From the NCBI RefSeq assembly GCF_000244955.1, contig NZ_CM001439.1:4076643-4140642 (forward strand): a stretch of DNA of 64,000 bases, given 5' to 3'. Positions 34,957-42,522 of the stretch are shown one piece after another (the stretch's first letter is position 1; each line of letters begins with the position of its first letter). Both the position numbers and the translations under genes were made by a program. Source of the stretch: Saccharomonospora marina XMU15. GTDB lineage: Bacteria; Actinomycetota; Actinomycetes; Mycobacteriales; Pseudonocardiaceae. The notes under the pieces were generated by a model. The model worked only from the letters and a program-made list of their open reading frames with translations. It ran no database searches and was not told where the DNA came from.

Positions 34957-35376
34957 CTAGTCCAGTGGATGCAGTCTCAGCTGTACCCAAGCCGTCAGAG
35001 CGGCAAGCGGAAGACAACCACCAGCGGCGGCCTCAACAATCTCGGCGGTTTCCTCTCCTTCATTCTTGTCGCCGGAAGGGGGAAGCCAAGAACGCGAATT
35101 GAGGTTCGCGAAGGCGATCGTGCAAAGAAGCGCGGTCCTCTTATTTCCATCCGGCAATGCGTGATTCGATGCAATTCGCTGCAGGAGCACTGCAGCCTTC
35201 TCCGCAAAGGAAGGATACTTTTCGTAATCGCCGAACCCCGACGCGGGGGCCATGAGTGCAGACTCAGCGAGGCCACGGTTGACCACTCGTCTGATTTTCG
35301 CTTCGGAGACCTCAAGGGCTTCGGAAGCCGCAACCACGTAATAGTCGAAGTTCAGGTACCTGACCGACTCTGCCAC
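34957..35376 (-). CDS. doc: Doc/Fic-type toxin (death-on-curing family)
   Basis: A 139-residue Fic-fold protein with the Doc-style catalytic loop NHALPDGNKRTA (His near residue 71). Doc toxins phosphorylate EF-Tu and stop translation. The N-terminal half (LNFDYYVVAASEAL, RGLAESALMAPASGFGDYEKYPSF) also fits the family. GTG start lies 9 bp after the upstream candidate antitoxin gene. It would act as an addiction module stabilising the element. Confidence 0.87.
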   Translation of the reverse strand: MAESVRYLNFDYYVVAASEALEVSEAKIRRVVNRGLAESALMAPASGFGDYEKYPSFAEKAAVLLQRIASNHALPDGNKRTALLCTIAFANLNSRSWLPPSGDKNEGEETAEIVEAAAGGCLPLAALTAWVQLRLHPLD

Positions 35377-35385
35377 GTGTACTGC

Positions 35386-35796
35386 TTATTTCGCCAGTCG
35401 GTCCAATGCGTCCTTGTTTAGTTTCGCCGCATTCTGCATTAGCTTCCGGAAGCTAGGCCCTGGCTGTTGGTCGTGGTCATATTCAGTCTGGGACTGTTTC
35501 ACCAGGCGTGCTGTCTTCGAGGCTGTGGTCTTTCCGGCCGCAACCCGCTGGCGCTTGGTCGTCGTCTTGCCGCTGCGGTTGCTGGCGGCTTTCTTAATCT
35601 TGACTCGCCCAGTCGTTTGAAGGGCACGCACACCTCCCTCGGCAACCCTGGCGCTGCGCTCACTGACCAAGGCGTATGCAATCGCCGCCCGCTTGGTCTT
35701 GAAGACACGTGCCGTCCCCGCAGGCTGCCCAGGCGCGACGACCTGCCAGCCACGGCCTTGCGCGGCTGGCGCGATGCGCACTTCCTTCTTCGCCAT
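35386..35796 (-). CDS. DUF2188-like basic protein, candidate antitoxin for Doc
   Basis: A 136-residue, very basic protein. The N-terminal 50 residues (GRGWQVVAPGQPAGTARVF, KRAAIAYA) resemble the DUF2188 fold. The middle is a Lys/Arg/Thr-rich stretch like a DNA-binding tail, and the C-terminus (FRKLMQNAAKLNKDALDRLAK) is an amphipathic helix that could lie in the Doc active-site groove. It is upstream of doc, as antitoxin genes usually are. No Phd-type domain is present, so the assignment is by position and shape. Confidence 0.55.
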   Translation of the reverse strand: MAKKEVRIAPAAQGRGWQVVAPGQPAGTARVFKTKRAAIAYALVSERSARVAEGGVRALQTTGRVKIKKAASNRSGKTTTKRQRVAAGKTTASKTARLVKQSQTEYDHDQQPGPSFRKLMQNAAKLNKDALDRLAK

Positions 35797-35920
35797 GCCA
35801 CCTAGGATACGTCAGCGAGGCAACTCATCAGTAGCGGACGATCAGCTTCTCGGTTGTTCACGCCCTCGCGCGTGGTTTCCGATCGCGGCACAGTACTCGT
35901 CGATGCGGGCATGCATAGGG

Positions 35921-35954
35921 AAGTGCCCGGATCAGCTGGCTGATCCGGGCACTT
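35921..35954. terminator. intrinsic terminator
   Basis: A perfect 14-bp stem, AAGTGCCCGGATCA with its complement and a 6-nt loop, lies 27 bp downstream of the 54-residue gene on the minus strand. Confidence 0.85.
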
Positions 35955-35980
35955 CTCCTGGTCAAGCGCGGTACCGGAGG

Positions 35981-36148
35981 CTACGCGAGGCGGATCAGCC
36001 GCCACGTGACAGCCTGGTTGTTGTAGGGCGGCATGACGTTCCCTTTGGCGATCGGCGCCGTGGTAGTCGGCGTGCCGACCACCTCCCACACCCCACTCTC
36101 GGGGCAACGCTCGCCGGTTCGCGCGGTGGTTCCAACCTGTGCGGCCAT
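35981..36148 (-). CDS. small protein (54 aa), possibly Cys-dependent
   Basis: A 54-residue protein starting MAAQVGTTARTGERCPESG and containing APIAKGNVMPPYNNQAVTW. It follows a clear AAGGAGTAACGAG ribosome site and ends 27 bp before a strong terminator, so it is very likely a real, separately transcribed gene. A CTGCGGA/TCCGCAG palindrome (36173-36190) lies just upstream and may be an operator. No function assigned. Confidence 0.7.
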   Translation of the reverse strand: MAAQVGTTARTGERCPESGVWEVVGTPTTTAPIAKGNVMPPYNNQAVTWRLIRLA

Positions 36149-36446
36149 CTCGTTACTCCTTAGTTCGCGACACTGCGGATCGGTCCGCAGTCCCTCCGAC
36201 ATCAGAGTTACATCGATGAAAGATCGACTACAGTGCGTTGCGGCAAACGGCAGCGAACACCTGTTCGGTGGACTCTTGAACTACTGTTTTGATCGGCCCG
36301 GCCGATCGGGTAGCACGCTGAGTGGTCGTGCTCACGCGATATGGTGCAGGACGTCGGTATTGTGTTCTATCGCGTTAGTTGCTTACCGCCGCTCAGCCGC
36401 CGAGAAGTTCCGGACCAACATTCGGCCAACATGGGAGCGGCAGAAC

Positions 36447-36575
36447 ATGGTGAACGACAATGATCGACCACGTGGAAATCTCCAGGTCCCGCCGGGGTTC
36501 GAGGTGCCATCGCTGCTGAATCGGAGCGTGAATAAGGTCAAGGAGCCCTCGGCTTATCTACCGGCGAACCCGTAG
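36447..36575 (+). CDS. possible small protein (42 aa)
   Basis: A 42-codon ORF (MVNDNDRPRGNLQVPPGFEV...) with GGGAGCGG 9 nt upstream of ATG 36447. It is Pro/Asn-rich, without a membrane segment or known motif. The surrounding interval has lower GC than the rest of the element. Coding status is uncertain; no modification enzyme is nearby to support a RiPP reading. Confidence 0.4.
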   Translation: MVNDNDRPRGNLQVPPGFEVPSLLNRSVNKVKEPSAYLPANP

Positions 36576-36724
36576 ACCGCACCCCGACGCGCCATACGAA
36601 ACCCAACCCGAACGACGGCAAACAGCCATCACTGGCCACATCGAGCCATCGTTTGCATTCGCGATTTGCACAGGTAGTGGCGGCTATCGGCAGACACCAG
36701 CAAACGGCGGAAGACACCTTCCGA
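36576..36724. other. non-coding distal end of the element
   Basis: About 150 bp without an ORF. Short repeats around CAGACACC and GAAGACACC next to the att copy could be integrase arm sites (inference). Confidence 0.4.
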
Positions 36725-36764
36725 TAATCAGCGGGTTCGGGGTTCGAGTCCCTGATGGCGCACT
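36725..36764 (+). repeat. attachment repeat, distal copy
   Basis: Identical over 40 bp to 25814-25853 (the 3' part of tRNA-Lys). It lacks the 5' half of the tRNA, so it is not a functional gene. It marks the other boundary of the element. Confidence 0.95.
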
Positions 36765-36977
36765 CTCGCTCCACACATCGCCCGGAGTTGCTCGGGTTCG
36801 CGGCCGACCACAACACCGGGGCCTTTCTGCCGATGCGCGTCCGGAATCCGCTTGGCTAGCCCTGAGCCGGTGCAGCGCTGCACATCGAACGGATCTCTCG
36901 TCGGTCGAGCCCGCGTTCCGGCGCCGTTTGGACGCCCGAAGCGGGGGAACCCGAATCGTGCCGGAAGGAGCGATCCG

Positions 36978-37184
36978 ATGCCAGACAACTCACGCGACAA
37001 GCCAGAAACGCCCGACACCGAGGCTGGTGTGCCCGCGCCGGAGTACGACCCACCGAAGGGCGGGCCGCACGTGGACAAGCGAAGCCCCAGCCCCGCCGAC
37101 CTCGCGCCGGGATTCGGTGGAACCTCACGTACCAGGCCCGTCAGCTCCGAAGAGGAGGAAGAACCCTCCGACGAGCAGCGCTGA
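36978..37184 (+). CDS. small acidic, Pro-rich hypothetical protein (68 aa)
   Basis: A 68-residue, probably disordered protein (PETPDTEAGVPAPEYDPPKGG; SSEEEEEPSDEQR). ATG at 36978 with GGAAGGAGCGATCCG upstream. No domain. It is the first chromosomal gene after the element; 36765-36977 contains only a GTGCAGCGCTGCAC palindrome (about 36868-36881). Confidence 0.6.
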   Translation: MPDNSRDKPETPDTEAGVPAPEYDPPKGGPHVDKRSPSPADLAPGFGGTSRTRPVSSEEEEEPSDEQR

Positions 37185-37318
37185 GCCGGTAGCCGATCCG
37201 GCGGTCGGTGACGCGTTCGCCGACCGCGCCCGCCAGGTCCATCACAATCCCCGATCGCGGCCGGTACCCGGCGCGTGGAGCACGGCTTCGGCGGCTGTCG
37301 TTGCGCGGGAAGTGCGCC

Positions 37319-38125
37319 CTACTGCGGCACTTCCTCGACCGCGTAGCGCAGCAGTACGCGGCCCTCACGCAGCTCGGTCACGCCGAGCAGGCGCAGCCGG
37401 GTCGGTGTGTCGGTGGCCGCCAGGTCGGCCGCGGTGAACATCGTGGGCGTGGTGGTGCCGCCGACGGCGATGGGAACGACCTCGACCTCGATCTCGTCGA
37501 GCAATCCGGCGCGCAGCATCGCGCCGTTGAGCCTCGCTCCGGCGGTCGACACGACGGTCCGCACGCCCAGCCGCTGCCGCAGCGCCGACATGGCCTGCGA
37601 AAGGTCGACTCGCTCCTCGCCCACGACCAGGTACGGAATCTCCTCACGGCGCAGGTACGCCAGGTAGGAAAGCGGCGTGCTGCGGGAGACCAGAACCAGA
37701 ACGTGCCAGCCTTTCCACTGCTCGCCCGGGTACTCCTTGTACAGCCAACGTATTCGCCCCCGGCTGTCGACGACGCTGAGCCAGCCGCCCGAGGTCCTGC
37801 CGACGACGTCGGGAGGCAAGTAGTCGTTCAACAGCACCTCAGCCGGTTCGGTCGCGGCAGGCAACGGTGCGGGCACGTCGTCCTCGCGAACAAGCGATCC
37901 CGCCCCTTCCAAGATCGCGCCCGGCCGATGCCGTCGCTGCACGTCGGCGTAGGTGGAGCCGGCGTAGGTGGGCCACCGCTCGTCGAACATCAGCAGCATT
38001 CCCGGCGAGATCGCCAGGCGGCCGTCCACGGACGCGGCGTTGTGCGAAACGACGAACGCGCGCCCAACGGGTGCTGAGTCGTTGGCGGCGGGCTCCGACG
38101 GCGGTCCGGCTGGTGGTTGTTCCAT
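37319..38125 (-). CDS. pyrimidine reductase family protein (RibD C-terminal-like)
   Basis: A 268-residue NADPH-dependent reductase of the RibD/DHFR-like fold. Seen are VVSHNAASVDGRLA at the start of the domain, GILEGAGSL-like region AILEGAGSLVRE, and VRTVVSTAGARLNGAMLRAGLLDEIEVEVVPI near the end, which is the conserved substrate-binding and strand pattern. ATG at 38125 follows GGAGGAG; longer reading rejected. It is divergent from a universal stress protein gene, at the start of the probable hypoxia-type gene group. Substrate unknown. Confidence 0.82.
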   Translation of the reverse strand: MEQPPAGPPSEPAANDSAPVGRAFVVSHNAASVDGRLAISPGMLLMFDERWPTYAGSTYADVQRRHRPGAILEGAGSLVREDDVPAPLPAATEPAEVLLNDYLPPDVVGRTSGGWLSVVDSRGRIRWLYKEYPGEQWKGWHVLVLVSRSTPLSYLAYLRREEIPYLVVGEERVDLSQAMSALRQRLGVRTVVSTAGARLNGAMLRAGLLDEIEVEVVPIAVGGTTTPTMFTAADLAATDTPTRLRLLGVTELREGRVLLRYAVEEVPQ

Positions 38126-38225
38126 CTCCTCCGGCTTTCCTGTCCAAGCGCGCAGGGCGAGTCGGCCTTCGCAGCCTATCGCGCCACTGCGTTCGACTGT
38201 CCACTGTCGAGGTTTCTCCTCGGTG

Positions 38226-38239
38226 GGGCCGAACGGCCC
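38226..38239. promoter_or_regulatory. weak DosR-like box between reductase and usp genes
   Basis: GGGCCGAACGGCCC is a 14-bp perfect palindrome in the divergent promoter region. Its complement differs at two positions from the GGGACCTTCGGCCC form of the DosR box. It could equally be a simple hairpin. Confidence 0.3.
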
Positions 38240-38302
38240 TTTCTGCGAGGCGAGGCAGGCTGCAACCATCACCTCGTAGGCGCCAAAGAGGAGGTCAGCG
38301 AC

Positions 38303-38746
38303 GTGATCGTCGTGGGAGTTGACGGATCGGACGGCAGCCGCGACGCCCTGCGGTGGGCGGTTGGGCAGGCAAGGGCGACCGGGGACACGATCAGGGCCAT
38401 CGCGGCTTGGGAGATTCCGGTGAACTTCGGCTACCCGCCCGGCTACGAGGACTTCGACTGGGCCGCCACCGCGCGGCAGTCACTCGACGACACGGTGAGC
38501 GAGGTCGTCGGTGGGCAGCGCGACGTCTCGGTGTCGAAGGAGGTGCTTCGCGGCCACGCCAGCAACGTTCTCGTCGATGCCAGCCGCGACGCCGATCTGC
38601 TGGTGGTGGGCAGCCGCGGGCACGGGGCCGTGGTCGGCATGCTGCTCGGCTCGGTCAGCCAGCACTGCGTGCAGCACGCCGAGTGCCCGGTGTTGGTGGT
38701 ACGACCCACCCGCAAGCACAGCGCCGAACGCGACGCCTCCGCGTAG
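38303..38746 (+). CDS. universal stress protein (UspA family)
   Basis: A 147-residue single-domain Usp. VIVVGVDGSDGS at the N-terminus and GSRGHGAVVGMLLGSVSQHC (G-2x-G-9x-GS) at the end form the ATP site. The GTG at 38303 follows GAGGAGGTCAGCGAC. Its neighbours (archease, CapA, CBS protein) match the company kept by DosR-regulated Usp genes in mycobacteria. Confidence 0.93.
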   Translation: MIVVGVDGSDGSRDALRWAVGQARATGDTIRAIAAWEIPVNFGYPPGYEDFDWAATARQSLDDTVSEVVGGQRDVSVSKEVLRGHASNVLVDASRDADLLVVGSRGHGAVVGMLLGSVSQHCVQHAECPVLVVRPTRKHSAERDASA

Positions 38747-38751
38747 CCACC

Positions 38752-38792
38752 TGCCCGCAGGCCCCGGGGATCAGCGCCTCGGCCTGCGGGCA
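38752..38792. terminator. bidirectional terminator between convergent genes
   Basis: A perfect 12-bp stem, TGCCCGCAGGCC with its complement and a 17-nt loop, lies right after the usp stop. It overlaps the last codons of the small convergent membrane-protein gene. Confidence 0.7.
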
Positions 38793-38926
38793 TTGGCGCC
38801 GAGCACGCCCAGCAGGTCGATCGCCAGGCACACGAACAGGGCGGTGCCCCAGTTGTTCCACGGGCCCCAGGACTGGACCGCGGGGGTGCCGAGTATCAAC
38901 CAGACAATCAGCCAGATGAACGTCAT
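38771..38926 (-). CDS. small membrane protein (51 aa)
   Basis: A 51-residue protein with two hydrophobic helices (FIWLIVWLILGTPAV and ALFVCLAIDLLGVLG) and a basic tail ARRPRR. ATG at 38926 has GAGGTGATGTC just upstream. It is divergent from the archease gene across a region that holds two DosR-like boxes, so hypoxia control is likely. No named family. Confidence 0.75.
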   Translation of the reverse strand: MTFIWLIVWLILGTPAVQSWGPWNNWGTALFVCLAIDLLGVLGANARRPRR

Positions 38927-38996
38927 GACATCACCTCGGCGACAGACACTATGGCCGTCCTGGTGTCCGTACCACGGCCACAAGGCTTCGGCCGAA

Positions 38997-39065
38997 GGGA
39001 CTTTCGCCGCCCATCTCGTTCGGGTGAACACGGTGGCGAGGCGTGTCCCAAGGGACTTTCGTCCC
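38997..39065. promoter_or_regulatory. two DosR-like boxes
   Basis: AAGGGACTTTCGTCCCTT (39050-39067) is a perfect 7-bp palindrome around TTTC and matches the core of the mycobacterial DosR box. A second, half-conserved copy, GGGACTTTCGCCGC, lies at 38997-39010. They sit between the small membrane-protein gene and the archease gene. Confidence 0.7.
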
Positions 39066-39146
39066 TTTCGGACCGTTGCCGCCTGCGAATACGACAGCCG
39101 GTATGACAGGCACAGCGCTAACCTTACGCGGCCGAGGTGGCCCACC

Positions 39147-39572
39147 GTGACCGGCGAGGTCAGGGCTGGCTACCGGGAGCCGGTGCATTCGGGCGACCTG
39201 CGGATCGAGGCGTGGGGCCCGTCCCGCGAGCGCTGCATCGCCGAGGCGGTCAGCGGCATGGTGGAGAGCTTCGCGGGCGGCTCGCTCGGCGAGCCCGACG
39301 AGATCGTCGACGTCGAGGTCGACGGCACGAGCGACGAGGAGTTGCTCGCCGCCGTCCTCGACGAGGTCATCCACCTCATGGAGACCACGGGCCGGATACC
39401 GGCCACCACACAGGTGCTTCCCGCACCGCGCGGGCTGCGGGTGCGCTTCGGTGTGGTCGACATCGGCGGCGTGATCGCCGCAGGCCCGATCCCGAAGGCG
39501 GTGTGCCCGCACGGGTTGAGCATCGAGCCCAGCGCGGGCGGGTGGGCCTGCAGGGCGGCCTTCGACGTGTGA
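39147..39572 (+). CDS. archease-like protein
   Basis: A 141-residue archease-fold protein. SGDLRIEAWGPSRERCIAEAVSGM corresponds to the metal-binding first helix, and GGVIAAGPIPKAVCPHGLSIE to the conserved C-terminal region. Archeases activate RtcB RNA ligase, but no rtcB is in the window. The mycobacterial homologue Rv2630 belongs to the DosR regulon, in line with the boxes just upstream. GTG start at 39147 behind GAGGTGG. Confidence 0.82.
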   Translation: MTGEVRAGYREPVHSGDLRIEAWGPSRERCIAEAVSGMVESFAGGSLGEPDEIVDVEVDGTSDEELLAAVLDEVIHLMETTGRIPATTQVLPAPRGLRVRFGVVDIGGVIAAGPIPKAVCPHGLSIEPSAGGWACRAAFDV

Positions 39573-39588
39573 GCCAAGCACCGCCGGC

Positions 39589-40689
39589 TCACGCCGCCTC
39601 GACCAGCAGCGTGCCTTGCTGCGCCATCCGCACCCGGGTGCCGAAGACCTCGCTGACCGAACCGAGGACGTCGCACAGCCATGCGGTGTCCTGCGTGCCC
39701 GCACGCTGCAACCGCAGCCTGCGAGCCCGCATCGGCACCAGCCGCAGCGCAGCGAACTCGCCGGTGGCCTCGTCGAACGACAGCAGGTACAGCAACCGCA
39801 GGTCGTCACGGTAGGTCTCGAGCCCGGTGATGCCCTCGTAGTCGTTGACGAGGTCGCCGCAGCCGTACAGGATCGGGTGGCCGTGGTGGATCTCCACCGG
39901 ACGCGGATGGTGCGAGGAGTGCCCGTGCACCACGTCGGCCCCCGCTTCGGTGAGCAGGCGCGCGAACCTCGCCTGCTCGGCGGGCACCTCGTAGCCCCAG
40001 TTCGAACCCCAGTGCACGGAGAACACCACCAGATCACCCTCACGCTTCACAGCCGCGATGCTGTCCGCCACGGCGCTCGCGGTGTGCTCGCGGAGATCGG
40101 CGAGGCGGTGCACACCGGGTCCGGAGCCGGTGGCCGCCCACGAGGCGGGAACGCCACTGGAACCGTGGCATGCCGCGAACACGTGCAGCCGCCGCCCTGC
40201 GCGCAGCGGCACGGTCGCCTGCCTCGCCGCCTCGGCCGCGTCCCGGCCCGCGCCCGCCGCCCGCGGCCCGGCACCGGCGAGCGCGGTCAGCGTGTCGGAC
40301 AGTCCGGCCGTGCCGAAGTCCAGCACGTGGTTGTTGGCGAGTACGCACACGTCCGGTCGCGCGGCCAGCAGGGCGGGCACGTTGGCCGGATGCATCCGGT
40401 AGTGGATCGACTTGCCCGGCGCGAACTCGCCTCGCGCGGTGATGCTCGTCTCCAGGTTCAACACCCTGGCGTCGATGCCGGAGTCGTCCAGCACGCTCAA
40501 CGCCTCGCCCCACGGCCAACTCCACTCGACCGGGTAGTCGAAGCTTCCGTTGCGGTGCTGTGCCGCGCGAACGTAGTAGCGCGCGTCGGTGACATGCGGC
40601 TCACGCAGTCGCGGATCCACCGGGTGGGCGAGGATCTGGTCGACGCCGCGACCGAGCATGACGTCACCGCACAGCAGCAGCGTGATCAT
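39589..40689 (-). CDS. CapA family (poly-gamma-glutamate synthesis) metallophosphatase-fold protein
   Basis: A 366-residue protein of the CapA/PgsA family. Motifs: LLLCGDVMLGRGVD at the N-terminus, VLNLETSIT, LANNHVLDFG, FSVHWGSNWG and GHSSHHPRPVEI, which together build the two-metal site. No signal peptide is visible, so it is probably cytoplasmic. It overlaps the PolX gene by 26 bp and is translated with it. The mycobacterial relative Rv0574c is a DosR-regulon member. Confidence 0.9.
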   Translation of the reverse strand: MITLLLCGDVMLGRGVDQILAHPVDPRLREPHVTDARYYVRAAQHRNGSFDYPVEWSWPWGEALSVLDDSGIDARVLNLETSITARGEFAPGKSIHYRMHPANVPALLAARPDVCVLANNHVLDFGTAGLSDTLTALAGAGPRAAGAGRDAAEAARQATVPLRAGRRLHVFAACHGSSGVPASWAATGSGPGVHRLADLREHTASAVADSIAAVKREGDLVVFSVHWGSNWGYEVPAEQARFARLLTEAGADVVHGHSSHHPRPVEIHHGHPILYGCGDLVNDYEGITGLETYRDDLRLLYLLSFDEATGEFAALRLVPMRARRLRLQRAGTQDTAWLCDVLGSVSEVFGTRVRMAQQGTLLVEAA

Positions 40690-42400
40690 GTTTGGCGAGG
40701 AACCGGCGGAGTTCGTCCAGCGGGTAGGTGTTGATCACGTCGTCGCGAGTGGCCCAGCCGCGCTGCGCCGTGGCAACGCCGAAGGACAGGTTGCCCAGCT
40801 GCGCGACCGAGTGGGCGTCACTGGAAACCGCGAAACGCACTCCGAAGTGCCGTGCCCTGCGCACCAGCTCGCCGTTGAGGTCGAGCCGTTCCGGCAGCGA
40901 GTTCACCTCCAGCGCGGTACCGGTGCGGGCGGCGGCACGAAACACCTCGTCGAGGTCCACGTCGATCGCCGACCTGCCACCGACGATGCGGGTGGTGGGG
41001 TGGCCGATCACGTTGACGTGCGGGTGCTCGATCGCGCGCAGCAGCCTCGCGGTCAGCACGTCCCTCGGCTGGTCGAAGTGGGAGTGCACGGACGCGACCA
41101 CGATGTCGAACCCGGAGAGGAACTCGGTGTCCCAGTCCAGCGAGCCGTCCGGCTGGATGTTCAGTTCGGTCCCGTGCAGCAGGGCGGGACCGGCCTCGCG
41201 GTCCAGCTCCCTGATCCGGCGACGCTGCGCCAGGGCCTTCTCGGTTGTCATCCGCTGCATGTGCAGCAACGGCGCGTGATCGGTGATCGCGAAGTACTCG
41301 TGGCCCGCGGCGGCCGCCGCGGCCACCATGTCCCGCAGCGGCGCCACTCCGTCGGTGAGGTCGGTGTGGGTGTGCAGATCGCCCCTGAGGTCGGCGCGGG
41401 TCACCACCTCGGGCAGCGTGCCGTGCAGCGCTGCCTCGACCTCGCCCGCGCCTTCGCGCAGCGTCGGTTCGATCCAGGGCAGCCCGAGCCGGGCGTAGAC
41501 CTCCTCCTCGCGCTCACCTGCCACTCGCCGGTCGGTCTCCACCTCGAACAACCCGTACTCGGAAAGCTTCAGTCCGGCGCGCAAGGCGAGCTCGCGCAGC
41601 TGGATGTTGTGCGCCTTGGAACCGGTGAAGTACAGCAGCGCCGCGCCCCACGACGGCGGCGCCACCACCCGGACGTCCACCTGCAGGCCGGTGGCGGTCA
41701 GCACGGAGGTCCTGGTGGAACCGTGCGAGATGACCCGTTCCACGACGGGTAGTTCGGTGACGGCCCGCATGATCGGCTCGGGGTCGTCGGATGCCACCAG
41801 GATGTCGATGTCGCCGATGCTGTCCCGCATCCGGCGAAGCGACCCGGCGTACTCGACTCGCTGCACCTGCGGCAGCGGGCGCAGCCGCTGCAGCAGCCGC
41901 TCCGCGACTCCGAGAGCGAGTCCCAACCGCACCCGCTCACCCGCCGACTGCGCTTCCCGCACGGCGGCGGCGAGGTTGTCCTCGCTCCTGGCCCCCCACC
42001 CGCGCAGTTCCCGCAGCCGGTGCTCGTGCAGCGCGGCGAGCAGGTCGTCCGGTGAGGTGATGCCGAGTTCCTCGTAGACCTGACGTGCCCGCCTCGGTCC
42101 CAGCCCCGGGATCGTGAGCAGCGACCGCAACCCGGTGGGTACGCGGGCACGTAGCTCGTCCAGTTCGCCGACCGAACCGGTGTCGAGGAACTCGCGGATC
42201 TTGCGTGCCAGCTGGGAGCCCACGTTTGGGATCTCGTCCAGTTCGGCGGACCGCAGTGTCGCCAGCTCGGCCGGGTGGCCCTCCACGGCCTGTGCGGCCT
42301 TCTCGTAGGCCCGCACCTTGTACGGGGGCCCTCCCGAGATGGCGAGCAGTTCCGCGAACTCGAGCAGCATCGCCGCGACGGCGTCGTTGGAGCGCGCCAT
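40664..42400 (-). CDS. polX: PHP-domain family X DNA polymerase
   Basis: A 578-residue repair polymerase/nuclease. Helix-hairpin-helix motifs (ELDEIPNVGSQLARKI, LTIPGLGPRRARQVYEELG in outline) cover residues 50-115. The nucleotidyltransferase site is GSLRRMRDSIGDIDILVA plus VDVRVV. The C-terminal PHP phosphoesterase domain shows LHTHTDLTDG, ITDH, GTELNI, SVHSH, GHP and SSDAHS, so 3'-5' exonuclease/AP-endonuclease activity is expected. ATG at 42400. It heads an operon with capA, divergent from the FBP aldolase/phosphatase gene. Confidence 0.93.
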   Translation of the reverse strand: MARSNDAVAAMLLEFAELLAISGGPPYKVRAYEKAAQAVEGHPAELATLRSAELDEIPNVGSQLARKIREFLDTGSVGELDELRARVPTGLRSLLTIPGLGPRRARQVYEELGITSPDDLLAALHEHRLRELRGWGARSEDNLAAAVREAQSAGERVRLGLALGVAERLLQRLRPLPQVQRVEYAGSLRRMRDSIGDIDILVASDDPEPIMRAVTELPVVERVISHGSTRTSVLTATGLQVDVRVVAPPSWGAALLYFTGSKAHNIQLRELALRAGLKLSEYGLFEVETDRRVAGEREEEVYARLGLPWIEPTLREGAGEVEAALHGTLPEVVTRADLRGDLHTHTDLTDGVAPLRDMVAAAAAAGHEYFAITDHAPLLHMQRMTTEKALAQRRRIRELDREAGPALLHGTELNIQPDGSLDWDTEFLSGFDIVVASVHSHFDQPRDVLTARLLRAIEHPHVNVIGHPTTRIVGGRSAIDVDLDEVFRAAARTGTALEVNSLPERLDLNGELVRRARHFGVRFAVSSDAHSVAQLGNLSFGVATAQRGWATRDDVINTYPLDELRRFLAKHDHAAAVR

Positions 42401-42436
42401 ACACGGGAAAGTAGGCCCCGCCGCGCCCGCTCGGTA

Positions 42437-42486
42437 GGGACTTTCGCCTCGCGAGTGCGCTCGGCCGCAGGTGTGACCTACGGCCC
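42437..42486. promoter_or_regulatory. DosR-like boxes upstream of FBP aldolase/phosphatase and polX
   Basis: GGGACTTTCGCCTC (42437-42450) repeats the first 10 bases of the strong box at 39052. GTGACCTACGGCCC (42473-42486) matches the GGGACCTTCGGCCC form at 12 of 14 positions and lies 37 bp before the ATG at 42523. Confidence 0.5.
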
Positions 42487-42522
42487 TACCCGGGCGTGGT
42501 AACCGGTGCCCAGCCTGGCGTC

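Noticed and set aside
36725-36764. Second tRNA-Lys gene
   Set aside because: Only the 3' half of the tRNA is present; the acceptor 5' strand, D-arm and most of the anticodon arm are missing. It is the att repeat.
36538-36816. Minus-strand ORFs reading CAIRDSNPEPAD through both att copies
   Set aside because: This peptide is the translation of the complement of the tRNA-Lys 3' end, a known artefact, and not a protein.
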